Notes under the pieces: model-generated
The model's database searches: none
The model's input: only the letters and a program-made list of their open reading frames with translations
Told to the model about the DNA's origin: nothing
Part shown: positions 1 to 9,049 of the stretch, piece by piece
How the letters are laid out: every line of letters starts with the position of its first letter
Position numbering within the stretch: position 1 is the first letter of the stretch
Source of the DNA: Bacteroidales bacterium
GTDB taxonomy: Bacteria > Bacteroidota > Bacteroidia > Bacteroidales > Muribaculaceae
DNA: 64,000 nt
Direction: 5' to 3'
Assembly (NCBI GenBank): GCA_900770215.1
Contig: CAAGJW010000019.1
Span: 1-64,000 of the forward strand
Made by a program: the position numbers and the translations under genes

Positions 1-14
1 ATACTACTACAAGA

Positions 15-81
15 AATCTCGCGAGTAATCCCGCGAGATTTTTTTTGCACATCAGCAAGACGGCTCATTTCGGATGGTTAC
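15..81 (+). repeat. Hairpin repeat, copy A
   Basis: A 26-base inverted repeat (15-40) followed by a T run and about 40 bases of unique sequence. The same arrangement recurs at 290-355: the hairpin parts match at 22 of 26 positions with four transitions, and the tails share the blocks CAAGA, GGCT and TCGGAT ahead of TTAC. The stem pairs 14-23 with 32-41, and the T run to 46 makes it look like a rho-independent terminator for a plus-strand gene left of the window. The shared tail is more than a terminator needs, so this is a duplicated element of unknown role. Confidence 0.6.
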
Positions 82-289
82 GAGAAGACAGTGGAGCGCA
101 CCCCCTGCATCAGCAGTATTTCCATCCTCGGCAAGCCCCGTTAGGTAGCGGCACGATGTAGAGGCAGGCAAACTATCGCAGTGCCGCTCCTGGGCAGGGC
201 TGGAATCGCCTTTGTAGCCAAGGCGGAAGGCATAGGAGCACAGAGCAAAGCCCATAGACGGTGAATTGTTGTGTGACGAAGTCAAAAAA
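82..289. other. Spacer between the two hairpin repeats, role unknown
   Basis: GC-richer than the usual intergenic DNA here. On the minus strand a frame of 92 codons (52-330) stays open across the spacer and both hairpins. It is cysteine-containing (five Cys) and resembles no family I know; its start lies inside copy B's terminator. It could be a structured RNA, a decayed gene or a chance frame. I cannot choose between them. Confidence 0.3.
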
Positions 290-355
290 AATCTCACGAA
301 TAACCTCGCGAGATTTTTTGACTTTACCAAGAGGCTTATTGTCTCGGATACTTAC
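290..355 (+). repeat. Hairpin repeat, copy B
   Basis: Second copy of the element at 15-81. The hairpin arms extend to 281-295 and 310-322 because of a complementary A run and T run, so it can terminate in either direction. It is placed correctly to end the minus-strand secreted-protein gene that stops at 366. Confidence 0.6.
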
Positions 356-365
356 ATTCTTGACA

Positions 366-2060
366 TTACCGATTCATCAATTTTGAGGTGCGGGTGGTGC
401 CGTCGGTGTAGGTGGTGACCACGATGTTCACGCCGGGCTGCGGCGCGGCGATCCTGGCGCCGGCCACGTTGTAGTAGCTCACGCGCTCCACCGTCTTGGC
501 ACTATGCACGTCGCTCACGGCAGTGACCACGCTGCGCTGCTTGTTGAGCTCAACGGGATACACGATGTAGCCGGGCTGGGCTGTGCCGCCGCCAGTGTGG
601 GCTTTCACCTTGCGGGCCGCACTCTGCTGGGCGGTGAGCTTCTTCACGACGGCCGGGAAGCTGTACATGGCCTGGTCGGCGAGGTCGGTGGTGGCGGTCA
701 CGTCGCCGTCGTTGTAGTCGAGGGCCACTTCAAACTTGCCGTAGAAGCCGTGCACGTTGTTCACGCCGTCGGGGGCGGGCACATAGAAGGCGCTTGTGGC
801 CTGGTCCCACACGGCCCACACCACGGTGGCATATTCCTGGGCCTTGGGCGACATGAAGAAGTAGGAGGCTGTGCCGTTGCTGCCCTGGGCGCCGTTGCCG
901 CTGTAGTCGGCCGAGTAGGAAGTCATGAAGTTGACGGGGCAGTACTGGTTGGGCGTGAACTCGGTCGCCTTGTCGCCATAGGTGATGACGGGCATGGTGC
1001 CATCGGCGGCGTGGCTCACCACGGGGTCGCACGGGTCGCCGTTGTAGAGGCCGCCGGCGATGCTCGTCACGCTGTAGCAGGCTTTGTCAAAGGCGGCATA
1101 GTCCTGCTCGCTCACCTCCACTAGCATCCAGTTGCTTTGGTCGTAGGCCGTCTGGTCGTGGCCGTTCACCTTGTAGTTGATCAGGCCTTCGGTCTTCTCA
1201 ACCCGTTCGATCGAGGCGCCGTCGGCGTCCTTCACCTGCACATAGTAGCGACCGGCCGTCTTGTCCTCGACCCTCGTGATGGCCTGCATCGAGGCATCGG
1301 CCACGTCGAAGGCTCCACTGCCCTTCTTCATCAGGTCCTTGAGGGTGACGGTGGCCGGCAGGATTTTGTAAGTGGCTGTTGCGATTTTGCTTTCAGTATT
1401 GTTGTATATGGCCTTGGCTCGAATTGTCGTGGTGCCCTGTGTGACTGTTATAGGAGACTGATAAGTATTCCAGTTTGCACCTCCGTCGGTGCTGTAACTA
1501 ATTGTTGCTCCCTGTGTTTTGCTGGCAATAGTCACATGCTGAGCATCGGTGTATTCACCTCCCTCGGGCGAAAACGTGGGAGCAGCGACTTCAGGATCTC
1601 CATAGGTAATTGTCATCTTCTTCAGATACCATGTATTTAAGTTGGTTGAAGAACCTTTTTGCGGAACGGGATGGCCAAACATAATAATATTGGCATGGCC
1701 TGTCCACGTGAGTGATGTTGCTTGTATGTCGGTAGAATTGGTATAATAAGAGCTATCCCCAAGCGTTACAATGCAATCCGTTGACGTGGGTGCATGGCCT
1801 TCTACGAAGGTGCAAACTATTTTTGAGATTGCTCCCACCTTCGATCTGATTTTCACAGAACCTTTTATTCTGAGGGCTTTGCCTTGATCGTAATATGTAG
1901 TTGAAACAAATGTCATGTAAAAATGACTGGAATTGAATACTTGCACAGGACTCCCGTTGTTAAACCCCTGGAGAGCAAAATTGATTTCCTCAGTTGTAGC
2001 TTGGGTTTGGAATATTGCCAGAATGGCAAAAAGAAGCAAGATGCCGATTTTCTTCATCAT
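366..2060 (-). CDS. Secreted protein with chitobiase-type C-terminal domain and sorting-like tail
   Basis: 564 residues. The N-terminus is a clear signal peptide (two Lys, then a hydrophobic stretch ending near Gln-Ala-Thr). Residues about 160-235 look like the Ig-like CHB_HEX_C_1 domain seen in many Bacteroidota surface proteins (pattern PTFSPEGGEYTD, then ISYSTDGG). The middle is unassigned. The last 40 residues, with GVNIV and YTDGT near the end, resemble a type A sorting tail of the type IX secretion system and match the tail of the amidase at 26846-30571. No catalytic motif is visible, so the substrate is unknown. A strong promoter and a 5' hairpin precede it; hairpin copy B is its likely terminator. 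Confidence 0.75.
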   Translation of the reverse strand: MMKKIGILLLFAILAIFQTQATTEEINFALQGFNNGSPVQVFNSSHFYMTFVSTTYYDQGKALRIKGSVKIRSKVGAISKIVCTFVEGHAPTSTDCIVTLGDSSYYTNSTDIQATSLTWTGHANIIMFGHPVPQKGSSTNLNTWYLKKMTITYGDPEVAAPTFSPEGGEYTDAQHVTIASKTQGATISYSTDGGANWNTYQSPITVTQGTTTIRAKAIYNNTESKIATATYKILPATVTLKDLMKKGSGAFDVADASMQAITRVEDKTAGRYYVQVKDADGASIERVEKTEGLINYKVNGHDQTAYDQSNWMLVEVSEQDYAAFDKACYSVTSIAGGLYNGDPCDPVVSHAADGTMPVITYGDKATEFTPNQYCPVNFMTSYSADYSGNGAQGSNGTASYFFMSPKAQEYATVVWAVWDQATSAFYVPAPDGVNNVHGFYGKFEVALDYNDGDVTATTDLADQAMYSFPAVVKKLTAQQSAARKVKAHTGGGTAQPGYIVYPVELNKQRSVVTAVSDVHSAKTVERVSYYNVAGARIAAPQPGVNIVVTTYTDGTTRTSKLMNR

Positions 2061-2090
2061 TTTAATGTTTTAAGTTGATTGTTCATGTTC

Positions 2091-2111
2091 TTGCCATGTG
2101 CTGCATGGCAA
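2091..2111 (-). promoter_or_regulatory. Perfect hairpin in the 5' leader
   Basis: TTGCCATG and CATGGCAA form an 8-bp perfect stem with a 5-base loop, between the promoter at 2125-2156 and the start codon at 2060. It would lie at the 5' end of the transcript and could stabilise the mRNA or bind a regulator. Confidence 0.5.
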
Positions 2112-2124
2112 ATAGTTTCATTTT

Positions 2125-2156
2125 CAAAATTAAATGTTTTTCACATATTATCCAAA
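2125..2156 (-). promoter_or_regulatory. Promoter of the secreted-protein gene
   Basis: On the minus strand: TTTG (2156-2153), 20 bases, then TAATTTTG (2132-2125). This is an exact match to the Bacteroidota primary-sigma consensus. It implies a leader of about 55-60 bases. Confidence 0.75.
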
Positions 2157-2340
2157 ACCAAATTCCTCAAATTTTAATAAAATCGATGTTTTTATTTAGA
2201 ATTAAAGGAAATGACACCTATGTGTAGAGTTCAATTGCCTTTACTATGATGGATTGCTCTACACAATGCTGGAAAAACAAGCCCCATAGGATACTGAAGG
2301 ACGCCACTTTGTAACAAGGCAAGGAAGGGTGAGCGGCCGT

Positions 2341-2592
2341 CAAGATAGAAATGCCGACGTGGTGGCCCAGTAGGAGGATCTCGACGGCTTTTACGCCTAT
2401 GCCACCTCGCTCGACGACGAGGTTGTCGACATGTCGCGCATACGCTCGGTTCACCACAAGATAGAGTACATTTTCAGCATAACAAAGACCTTTCTTGAGG
2501 CCCGCTCCGTATTCCTCTCAAGGCAAGACCGCATATCGACATACTTCCTCGCAAAATGGCAGCCAATTATCGCAATGTTAAAAAATAGTTAA
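2341..2592 (+). pseudogene. Transposase remnant (IS4 superfamily, IS1634-like)
   Basis: From 2374 the plus strand reads 73 codons to a TAA at 2590 and gives the C-terminal end of an IS4/IS1634-type DDE transposase: DGFYAYATSLDD, then KIEYIFSITKTF, then EARSVFLSRQDRI. The E-x6-K spacing of the family's C-terminal catalytic signature is kept. An in-frame TAG at 2371-2373 breaks the frame, the N-terminal two thirds are missing, and there is no start codon or terminal inverted repeat. It is a dead fragment. Confidence 0.75.
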
Positions 2593-2736
2593 AACTCACC
2601 ACAGACATTCATTCACTACAAACTTTTGATGGATACAACCCTTACAGCCAGAACTATAACCCCAAAAAGTGACAAAAATGGAAAGGTAAGGAAAATTCAA
2701 AAAAGAGAAAAAAATTTTTTCTCAGGATGCAAAATA
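2593..2736. other. Non-coding stretch downstream of the transposase remnant
   Basis: A/T-rich, with a self-complementary A7/T6 block at 2705-2723 (GAGA7T6CTC). No gene is supported. With 2157-2340 upstream it makes up the rest of the 747-base gap between the secreted-protein gene and pgk. Confidence 0.4.
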
Positions 2737-2766
2737 GGCACGCCCCAAGCAAATCCGAGACGTGCC
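2737..2766 (-). terminator. Probable pgk terminator
   Basis: GGCACG and CGTGCC arms (2737-2742, 2761-2766) flank an 18-base loop, followed on the minus strand by TATTTTGC and further T-rich sequence. It sits 41 bases past the pgk stop. The long loop makes it a modest candidate. Confidence 0.45.
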
Positions 2767-2807
2767 CATACAGTATTGTTGTGCTTTTAGGTTCTTTCTG
2801 GCAAGAA

Positions 2808-4061
2808 TTACTCGCCCTTGATGGCTGCTACACCAGGCAGCACTTTGCCCTCGATTGCCTCGAGAAGTGCACCACCACCGGTCGAAACATAGGAAACCTG
2901 ATCGGCCAGGCCAAACTTGTTGACACAAGCCACCGAGTCGCCGCCGCCAACGAGCGAGAAAGCGCCGTTCTTTGTGGCCTCGACAACTGCATCGGCAATC
3001 GCGCGCGAACCCTTGTCGAATGTATCAAACTCGAACACGCCGGCAGGGCCGTTCCACAGAATGGTCTTAGCACCCTTGATGGCGTTGGCAAAGATCTCGC
3101 AAGTCTTGGGACCGATATCAAGGCCTTCCCAACCATCGGGAATCTCGTTGCTTGCACACACCAGTGTCTTTGCATCGTTGCTGAAGCTGTCACCGCACAC
3201 GCTATCGACACCGAGCACCAGGTTCACACCTTTTTCCTTAGCTTTCTTCATGATGTCGAGAGCCAGGTCGAGCTTGTCGTTCTCACATATGGAGTTGCCA
3301 ATCTTGCCACCCTGGGCCTTCATGAAAGTATAGGTCATGCCACCACACAGGATCAGGTTGTCGACCTTCTCCATGAGGTTCTCGATGATGCCAATCTTGG
3401 TCGACACCTTGGAGCCGCCCATAATAGCAGTGAATGGGCGCTTGATATTGTTGAGCACATTGTCGACGGCCTTGAGCTCCTTCTCCATGAGCAGACCCAC
3501 CATCTTGTTGTCCTTGTCGAAGTAGTCGGCCACCACAGCAGTCGAAGCATGCTTGCGGTGAGCAGTGCCAAATGCATCGTTCACATACACGTCGGCATAG
3601 CTGGCGAGTGTCTTGGCAAATTCCTTTTGACGCTTCTTCATCTCGGCCTTGGCCTCGTCATATTTTGGATCGGCCTTGTCGATGCCCACGGGCTTGCCTT
3701 CCTCTTCGGGATAGAAGCGCAGGTTCTCGAGCAAGAGAGCCTCGCCTGGCTTCAATGCAGCAGCCTGGTCGGCAGCCTTGGCGCAGTCGGGAGCAAATTG
3801 CACTTTCACACCCAGCTTCTCGCTCACTGCATCAACGATTTGCTTGAGCGAGAGCGAAGGCACGACTTTGCCCTTGGGCTTGCCCATGTGGCTCATGATG
3901 ATGAGACTGCCACCGTCGGCAAGAATCTTCTTTAAGGTGGGAAGAGCGCCGCGGATGCGGGTATCGTCGGTGATTTGTCCTTTCTCGTTCAACGGAACGT
4001 TGAAGTCAACGCGCACAAGTGCTTTTTTACCAGCAAAATTGTAGTTTGTTACGTTAGTCAT
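2808..4061 (-). CDS. pgk: Phosphoglycerate kinase
   Basis: Cytosolic glycolytic enzyme that transfers the acyl phosphate of 1,3-bisphosphoglycerate to ADP. 417 residues, the normal length. Family signatures are in order: RVDFNVPLN near residue 20, SHMGKPKG (substrate site), GGSKVSTK, then WNGPAGVFE and the nucleotide-binding GGGDSVA near the C-terminus. The ATG at 4061 gives the conserved N-terminus. It is monocistronic: its own -10-type box lies upstream and a hairpin downstream. A very long antisense frame is a codon-bias artefact. Confidence 0.98.
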   Translation of the reverse strand: MTNVTNYNFAGKKALVRVDFNVPLNEKGQITDDTRIRGALPTLKKILADGGSLIIMSHMGKPKGKVVPSLSLKQIVDAVSEKLGVKVQFAPDCAKAADQAAALKPGEALLLENLRFYPEEEGKPVGIDKADPKYDEAKAEMKKRQKEFAKTLASYADVYVNDAFGTAHRKHASTAVVADYFDKDNKMVGLLMEKELKAVDNVLNNIKRPFTAIMGGSKVSTKIGIIENLMEKVDNLILCGGMTYTFMKAQGGKIGNSICENDKLDLALDIMKKAKEKGVNLVLGVDSVCGDSFSNDAKTLVCASNEIPDGWEGLDIGPKTCEIFANAIKGAKTILWNGPAGVFEFDTFDKGSRAIADAVVEATKNGAFSLVGGGDSVACVNKFGLADQVSYVSTGGGALLEAIEGKVLPGVAAIKGE

Positions 4062-4118
4062 TGTAATGTGAATTAAATATAATATTTATAAGATTGATTG
4101 CGAAACCTCTTGTGATTG

Positions 4119-4126
4119 CAAAGTTA
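4119..4126 (-). promoter_or_regulatory. -7 box of the pgk promoter
   Basis: TAACTTTG on the minus strand, 58 bases before the pgk ATG. The upstream TTTG element is poorly matched. Confidence 0.55.
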
Positions 4127-4178
4127 TAAAATAATTACCTTATAGAACCTTAATTGATGAAAAAATTCTTCAATGTAA

Positions 4179-4994
4179 TCACAAGACATTGTGCAATAGC
4201 GACGCCATGTGTTGCTGCATCTCGCGAGCTTTTAGCGCAGCCACTTGTGCAAAGTCATCGCCGCGTGAAGCATGAATGATGCCACGTGAGGAGTTCACGA
4301 TGAGACCGCACTGGTCGTTCATGCCATACTTGGCCACTTCATCCAGGCTGCCTCCTTGAGCGCCCACTCCAGGCACCAGCAAGAAATGGTGCGGCACTAC
4401 CTTGCGCACGTCGGCCAGCAAAGTAGCCTGAGTAGCTCCGCACACATACATCATGTCGTCGGCACTGCCCCACTGCTTGGTTTTTTGGAGCACAGTCATG
4501 TAGAGAGGCGTGCCGTGGGCGTCTTCCACATGCTGGAAATCGAGCGATCCCTTGTTGCTTGTGAGAGCGAGCACAACCACCCACTTCCCTTTGTAACCCA
4601 GGAACGGAGTAATACTGTCTTCGCCCATATAGGGGGCCACAGTGAGGGCGTCGACATCCATCGTTTCAAAGAAACTGCGAGCATACATCTTGCTCGTGTT
4701 GCCTATGTCGCCACGTTTGGCATCGGCTATGATGAAGACGTCGGGATAATGTGTCCTGATGTAGGCCACAGTGTCCTCAAAGGCCTTGACACCTCTTGCG
4801 CCTTGCACCTCATAGAAAGCCATATTGGGCTTGAAAGCGATGGCATACTGTGCGGTTGCATCGATGATTGCCTTGTTAAACTCAAACAAGTCACCATCAA
4901 GCGAAGCAGGCATTTTTTCTAAGTCGGGGTCAAGCCCCACACACAGGAAACTACGTTTCAGTTTGATTTGATTAAACAGCTCTTCTCGTGTCAT
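4179..4994 (-). CDS. pyrF: Orotidine 5'-phosphate decarboxylase
   Basis: Last step of de novo UMP synthesis: decarboxylation of OMP. 271 residues, of the longer subfamily 2 type common in Bacteroidota. The catalytic [10 protein letters not shown] motif is at about residue 90, with VCGATQ and PGVGAQGG for phosphate binding toward the C-terminus. It starts 15 bases after the stop of the DUF4153 gene and is the last gene of a prfA-DUF4153-pyrF transcription unit. Confidence 0.97.
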   Translation of the reverse strand: MTREELFNQIKLKRSFLCVGLDPDLEKMPASLDGDLFEFNKAIIDATAQYAIAFKPNMAFYEVQGARGVKAFEDTVAYIRTHYPDVFIIADAKRGDIGNTSKMYARSFFETMDVDALTVAPYMGEDSITPFLGYKGKWVVVLALTSNKGSLDFQHVEDAHGTPLYMTVLQKTKQWGSADDMMYVCGATQATLLADVRKVVPHHFLLVPGVGAQGGSLDEVAKYGMNDQCGLIVNSSRGIIHASRGDDFAQVAALKAREMQQHMASLLHNVL

Positions 4995-5009
4995 AACTAA
5001 TCATAATAT

Positions 5010-6677
5010 TTATTTGATAAACAGCAAACCATCGATCGCTCCATCGCCACCCGAAGAGCGGTCGAAATATAGGCGATAGACACACAACACGCTGCCGTCT
5101 TGCGATGTCAGCAATAGCGCATACTTCCCTGATGCAGCGTCTTGCTCCAGGTTGCGTAAGGTGTGGGCAGGAATTTTAAAACGGCACTGCTTGTCACCAC
5201 CCAAGACCGTAAAACTGCAAGTACCGTCATCAATATAGAAATAAGCATCTTGTGAAATGTACTTCACCCTGGTAGCCCCCTTAGGGATGTTGACCAGCTG
5301 GTCGTAATTAAAATTGGAGTATATGTAATCGTCAAGAACCGGTGCATCGCTGGGCACATTCAGGTTCACTTGAGGACTTATCAACCTGGCTGTAGAACGA
5401 GGGCCGAAGTTGTCTCTAAGGTATATCAACTGGCTGGTAATCTTTGTGACCTGGGCTTTGGGAAGCTTTTTCACGCACCTTGCATAGTCGGAATTGCTGA
5501 GAGGCAACTTGCGACATCCAGCAGCAACGAGAGCGCTCTTCACCTGCTTCTGCAAGCAATAGTGTGTGATATTACCCATGCTCCAAGGCCCTACTGAAAA
5601 AAAGAGAAACGCCAGTGCAAACGATGAGATGATCCACGCGAAGCGCTTGCAGCGAGTTACAATCAACACTGCACACACCACATAGCACCACAGGTTGAAA
5701 AGCGCAAGGTAGAGCCTGAATACAGTGACCCCGTAATCATCAAATCGGCGTGCTATGCCTATCGTCATAAAAATGAGAAGCGGAAGCACGATAACAGGAA
5801 GCCAGCGCAATACCAGCCGATTAATTTTCAAGGCAGAATCGTTGCGTGTGGGATACATGAGAAAAACGGCAATGAGCATGAGCGCCATGAGCACCGCCAC
5901 GGGTATACTCACCCCACCATTAGGTAACTGCCATTGCAGCAATACTTTGATAACATAGATATAAAGTGTTAATACATAGGCAGCAACAAGCGGAACAAGA
6001 ATATAACTTGTCACTATTCTAGCAAAACGGTTGACATGCACAGCGCCGTCATGTTTGCGGTCTCCTGTTGGTATGAGCTGCATAAACAGTAAGGGAGCAA
6101 CCAGCCCGGCACATAGAATGAAAACGTCGAAAATAATTTTATCATTCACGTACAGCCCGAAAAGCATTCTTAAGGAGCCTATAAGGATGCCCAGCGCAAT
6201 AAAAAGCCCCAGGGCTATACACGCACACACCACGGCGGCAACTGTAGTGCGCCACATGAAGTTCCACAACTGTGTGTCGTCGGGAGCCTTTATGAAAGGC
6301 AGTACCCAGCACGACAACAAAATAGCGAGTGCCGAGGCCACAATGGTGAAAGGTAAAGGCAGACTGTGCTCAAAAGGAAACTTGCACGAGAAGTACAAGC
6401 AGGCTGCAAGCCACACCGTGTGGGCAACGACCTGTACAATCACACGACGGCGCACGTCATTCTCTTCCTCTTGCCACAACTTGAATGAAATGCACAGCAA
6501 TGCTGTGGTAGCTGGATAGAAAATCGAGAAAAAGTAAACACCGCCAGGCAGCGAATTGGGATAATGATTGCAACAAATGGCAAAAAAGACCATAATCACA
6601 AGCATGCACACCGACACTGGGAAACGCCGGCATGCCCCATAACATGCATTAATTATATTACGTGCCGAAAACTTCAT
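5010..6677 (-). CDS. DUF4153 integral membrane protein
   Basis: About 555 residues, with roughly ten hydrophobic segments through residue 390 and then a soluble C-terminal domain of about 165 residues. The conserved DUF4153 block (YVLTLYIYVIKVLLQWQLPN) is near residue 245. Function is unknown; the family is widespread in Bacteroidota. I start at the ATG at 6677 (MKFSARNI); a GTG seven codons upstream is less likely. It lies between prfA and pyrF with gaps of 51 and 15 bases, so it is probably co-transcribed, which by itself says little about its job. Confidence 0.8.
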   Translation of the reverse strand: MKFSARNIINACYGACRRFPVSVCMLVIMVFFAICCNHYPNSLPGGVYFFSIFYPATTALLCISFKLWQEEENDVRRRVIVQVVAHTVWLAACLYFSCKFPFEHSLPLPFTIVASALAILLSCWVLPFIKAPDDTQLWNFMWRTTVAAVVCACIALGLFIALGILIGSLRMLFGLYVNDKIIFDVFILCAGLVAPLLFMQLIPTGDRKHDGAVHVNRFARIVTSYILVPLVAAYVLTLYIYVIKVLLQWQLPNGGVSIPVAVLMALMLIAVFLMYPTRNDSALKINRLVLRWLPVIVLPLLIFMTIGIARRFDDYGVTVFRLYLALFNLWCYVVCAVLIVTRCKRFAWIISSFALAFLFFSVGPWSMGNITHYCLQKQVKSALVAAGCRKLPLSNSDYARCVKKLPKAQVTKITSQLIYLRDNFGPRSTARLISPQVNLNVPSDAPVLDDYIYSNFNYDQLVNIPKGATRVKYISQDAYFYIDDGTCSFTVLGGDKQCRFKIPAHTLRNLEQDAASGKYALLLTSQDGSVLCVYRLYFDRSSGGDGAIDGLLFIK

Positions 6678-6728
6678 GAGGAATGTTGTAGTTAACACAT
6701 AAAAAAACTGAGTGAAGGCAAAGTGAGA

Positions 6729-7838
6729 TTAAAGCTCGGCCTCCTTTAACTTCTCAGCATTTTCGGCTACGATCAAGTGATCGATGCAGTCTTGGATGTC
6801 GCCATCCATAAAGGCAGGCAGGTTGTAGATGGTGTAGCCTATGCGATGGTCGGTGATGCGCCCCTGCGGGTAATTGTAGGTGCGTATTTTGGCCGAGCGG
6901 TCGCCAGTGGAGACCAGTGTCTTGCGGCGGTTGGCGATATCGTCGACATACTTCTGGTGCTCGTGATCATAGATAAATGTGCGCAGACGTGCCAGTGCGC
7001 GTTCCTTATTTTTTGGTTGGTCACGCGTTTCGGTACACTCAATGAGTATTTCCTGTTGCTCGCCCGTGTTGGGATTGGTCCACATGTAGCGCAGACGCAC
7101 ACCTGAGTTCACTTTGTTCACATTCTGGCCGCCAGCGCCGCCGCTGCGGAAGGTGTCCCACTTGATCTCTCCCTCGTTGATGTGCACCTCAAAGGGTTCG
7201 GCCTCAGGCAGCACAGCCACCGACGCTGCGCTTGTGTGTACACGTCCCTGAGTTTCGGTCACGGGCACACGTTGCACGCGATGCACGCCGCTTTCATACT
7301 TGAGAGTGCCATACACGTTGTCGCCGGTGATACTGAACACCACCTCCTTGTAGCCTCCGACTGCACCTGGGCTGCAACTCGACATTTCCACCTTCCAGCC
7401 CTTACGCTCACAGAACCGCACATACATGCGAGCCAGGTCGCCAGCAAAGAGGCAGGCCTCGTCACCGCCTGTGCCACCGCGTATCTCAAGCACCACATTC
7501 TTGCTGTCCTCGGGGTCCTCGGGAATGAGCTTGAGCTTGATTTCTTCCTCAAGTTTGGGCAGTTGCGCCTGGTTGGCATCGATTTCCTCTTTGGCCATTT
7601 CTTTCAGATCGGGGTCGGTCTCTTCCTCGAGCAGCTGCTTGGCTTCGGCAATGTCGCCAGTGATTTTTTTATATTGATTGGCAACCTTGAGAAGATCCTC
7701 AAGATGCTTGTATTCCTTGGTGAGCTTCACATAGCGTGGCTGGTCGGCTATGACAGAAGGGTCGGTGATGAGTGTCTTGATTTCTTCAAAACGGGCGTCA
7801 AGCCCTTCAAGACGCTTCAATAATGGTGAATCGGCCAT
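6729..7838 (-). CDS. prfA: Peptide chain release factor 1
   Basis: Recognises UAA and UAG in the ribosomal A site and triggers peptidyl-tRNA hydrolysis. 369 residues. The GGAGGQNVNK segment contains the catalytic GGQ loop. The codon-recognition tripeptide in the family's P-x-T position is present within the segment around PVTETQGRVHTSAASV. First gene of the unit that continues with DUF4153 and pyrF; a TAACTTTG box lies at 7879-7886. Confidence 0.97.
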   Translation of the reverse strand: MADSPLLKRLEGLDARFEEIKTLITDPSVIADQPRYVKLTKEYKHLEDLLKVANQYKKITGDIAEAKQLLEEETDPDLKEMAKEEIDANQAQLPKLEEEIKLKLIPEDPEDSKNVVLEIRGGTGGDEACLFAGDLARMYVRFCERKGWKVEMSSCSPGAVGGYKEVVFSITGDNVYGTLKYESGVHRVQRVPVTETQGRVHTSAASVAVLPEAEPFEVHINEGEIKWDTFRSGGAGGQNVNKVNSGVRLRYMWTNPNTGEQQEILIECTETRDQPKNKERALARLRTFIYDHEHQKYVDDIANRRKTLVSTGDRSAKIRTYNYPQGRITDHRIGYTIYNLPAFMDGDIQDCIDHLIVAENAEKLKEAEL

Positions 7839-7878
7839 AATATGAAAAATTTCTCTTTACTTCAATTGATTTATGACG

Positions 7879-7886
7879 CAAAGTTA
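7879..7886 (-). promoter_or_regulatory. -7 box of the prfA promoter
   Basis: TAACTTTG on the minus strand, 41 bases before the prfA ATG. No good -33 partner. Confidence 0.5.
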
Positions 7887-7921
7887 CAAAATTTTCAGCT
7901 CATAGCGTAGAAAAGGCAAAG

Positions 7922-8974
7922 CTAACTGTGTAGAATCTTATAAATCAGGTCAAAGAGCAGGTCGTAGGGATCCTGACGCGACCCCTGGCCCTTGCTCTGC
8001 ACGTCGCAATCGCGCAAGTAGCTGATGATGTTGACACAGCCTCTCGTGCTATAGGTGCGTGCAGCTTCCTTGAATTTCTTGATGCGAAACATTGACCGGG
8101 TGCCACACTGGGCCATAAGCCCCGCATCGGTTTTGTCGCGAGCCGTGCGCAGCAACAGCACATTGCTGAAAAAACCATATATCATGCTGATGGTCACAAC
8201 CACGGGATTGCTTTTGGGATTCTTTTTGTAGTAGTCGATAATTCTGTAGGCCTTGGCTTGGTCGCGGGCGATGAGGGCATCTTCGAGTTCAAAATTGTTG
8301 TAGTCCTTGCTGATGCCTATATTTTCCTCGATCAATGCAGGCGAGATGCGGCCACTCGTCCCGACGAGCAGTTTCAACTTGTCGATTTCGCCAAACATTC
8401 TTGAAATATCAACTCCAATCGAGTCGCACAACATGCGCACCGACTTGTCGTCGATGTTCAGCTTCAACGACATGCAGTAGTCCTTCACGACTTGGGGCAT
8501 TTGATAGTCTCGCACTTTGCTGGAAGTGAGCACCACGCCGCTCTGAGCTTTCTTCATGGCATTGAGAAACTCGGTCGACTTGCATGAGCCGCCCTTGTAG
8601 CACACAACAAGGATTGTGCTCGACAATGGGCGCTCGGCATAGAACTTGAGGGTATTGAGTTCGGCAACATTCTGCTTGTTCTGTGCCTTGCCCACATTCT
8701 GGGCCTCTCTGAGTACAACTACTTGATACTGTGACATGGCTGGATATTGCTTGCATGTAGCAATCACATTGCGAATGTCAACATCCATTCCATAGCATAT
8801 GGTGAGGTTGAAATCACGCTCATCTTCACCGAGTGCGGCATTTACGATCAAGTCGCTGAGTTGATCGATATAGTAGGGCTCGTCGCCTTGCAATAAATAA
8901 ATGGGCCGAAATTTCTTTTGTAAAATTTCATTTCGCAGGGAAAAATATGTAACGTCTTCTCGTCGTGCAGGCAT
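7922..8974 (-). CDS. holA: DNA polymerase III subunit delta
   Basis: Clamp-loader subunit that opens the sliding clamp. 350 residues, with the usual HolA order: N-terminal segment with FRPIYLLQGDEPYYID, a degenerate AAA+ core lacking a functional Walker A, and a helical C-terminal collar domain. The start at 8974 agrees with the family. It diverges from the HsdR-N-like gene at 9050; that pairing appears in other Bacteroidota genomes (general knowledge). Confidence 0.93.
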   Translation of the reverse strand: MPARREDVTYFSLRNEILQKKFRPIYLLQGDEPYYIDQLSDLIVNAALGEDERDFNLTICYGMDVDIRNVIATCKQYPAMSQYQVVVLREAQNVGKAQNKQNVAELNTLKFYAERPLSSTILVVCYKGGSCKSTEFLNAMKKAQSGVVLTSSKVRDYQMPQVVKDYCMSLKLNIDDKSVRMLCDSIGVDISRMFGEIDKLKLLVGTSGRISPALIEENIGISKDYNNFELEDALIARDQAKAYRIIDYYKKNPKSNPVVVTISMIYGFFSNVLLLRTARDKTDAGLMAQCGTRSMFRIKKFKEAARTYSTRGCVNIISYLRDCDVQSKGQGSRQDPYDLLFDLIYKILHS

Positions 8975-8983
8975 TGCTTCGTT

Positions 8984-9038
8984 TTTGACAATCTGATTTT
9001 TATTTGCTAAATTTACGACTTATTTACGACCTGTGCAA
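8984..9038. promoter_or_regulatory. Bidirectional promoter sharing one palindromic -7 box
   Basis: Plus strand: TTTG (8984-8987), 20 bases, TAAATTTA (9008-9015). Minus strand: TTGC (9038-9035), 19 bases, and the same octamer, which is its own reverse complement. The two -33 boxes flank a single central -7 box, so only one direction can be engaged at a time. Drives holA to the left and the 153-residue gene to the right. Confidence 0.55.
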
Positions 9039-9049
9039 ATTTTTAAGGA

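Noticed and set aside
52..330. A 92-codon protein-coding gene
   Set aside because: The frame runs through two terminator-like hairpins and starts inside one; composition is not convincing. Kept only as a spacer of unknown role.
2727..3935. A 402-codon open frame antisense to pgk
   Set aside because: The opposite strand encodes a complete phosphoglycerate kinase. The antisense frame is kept open by the codon bias of that gene and shows no domain.
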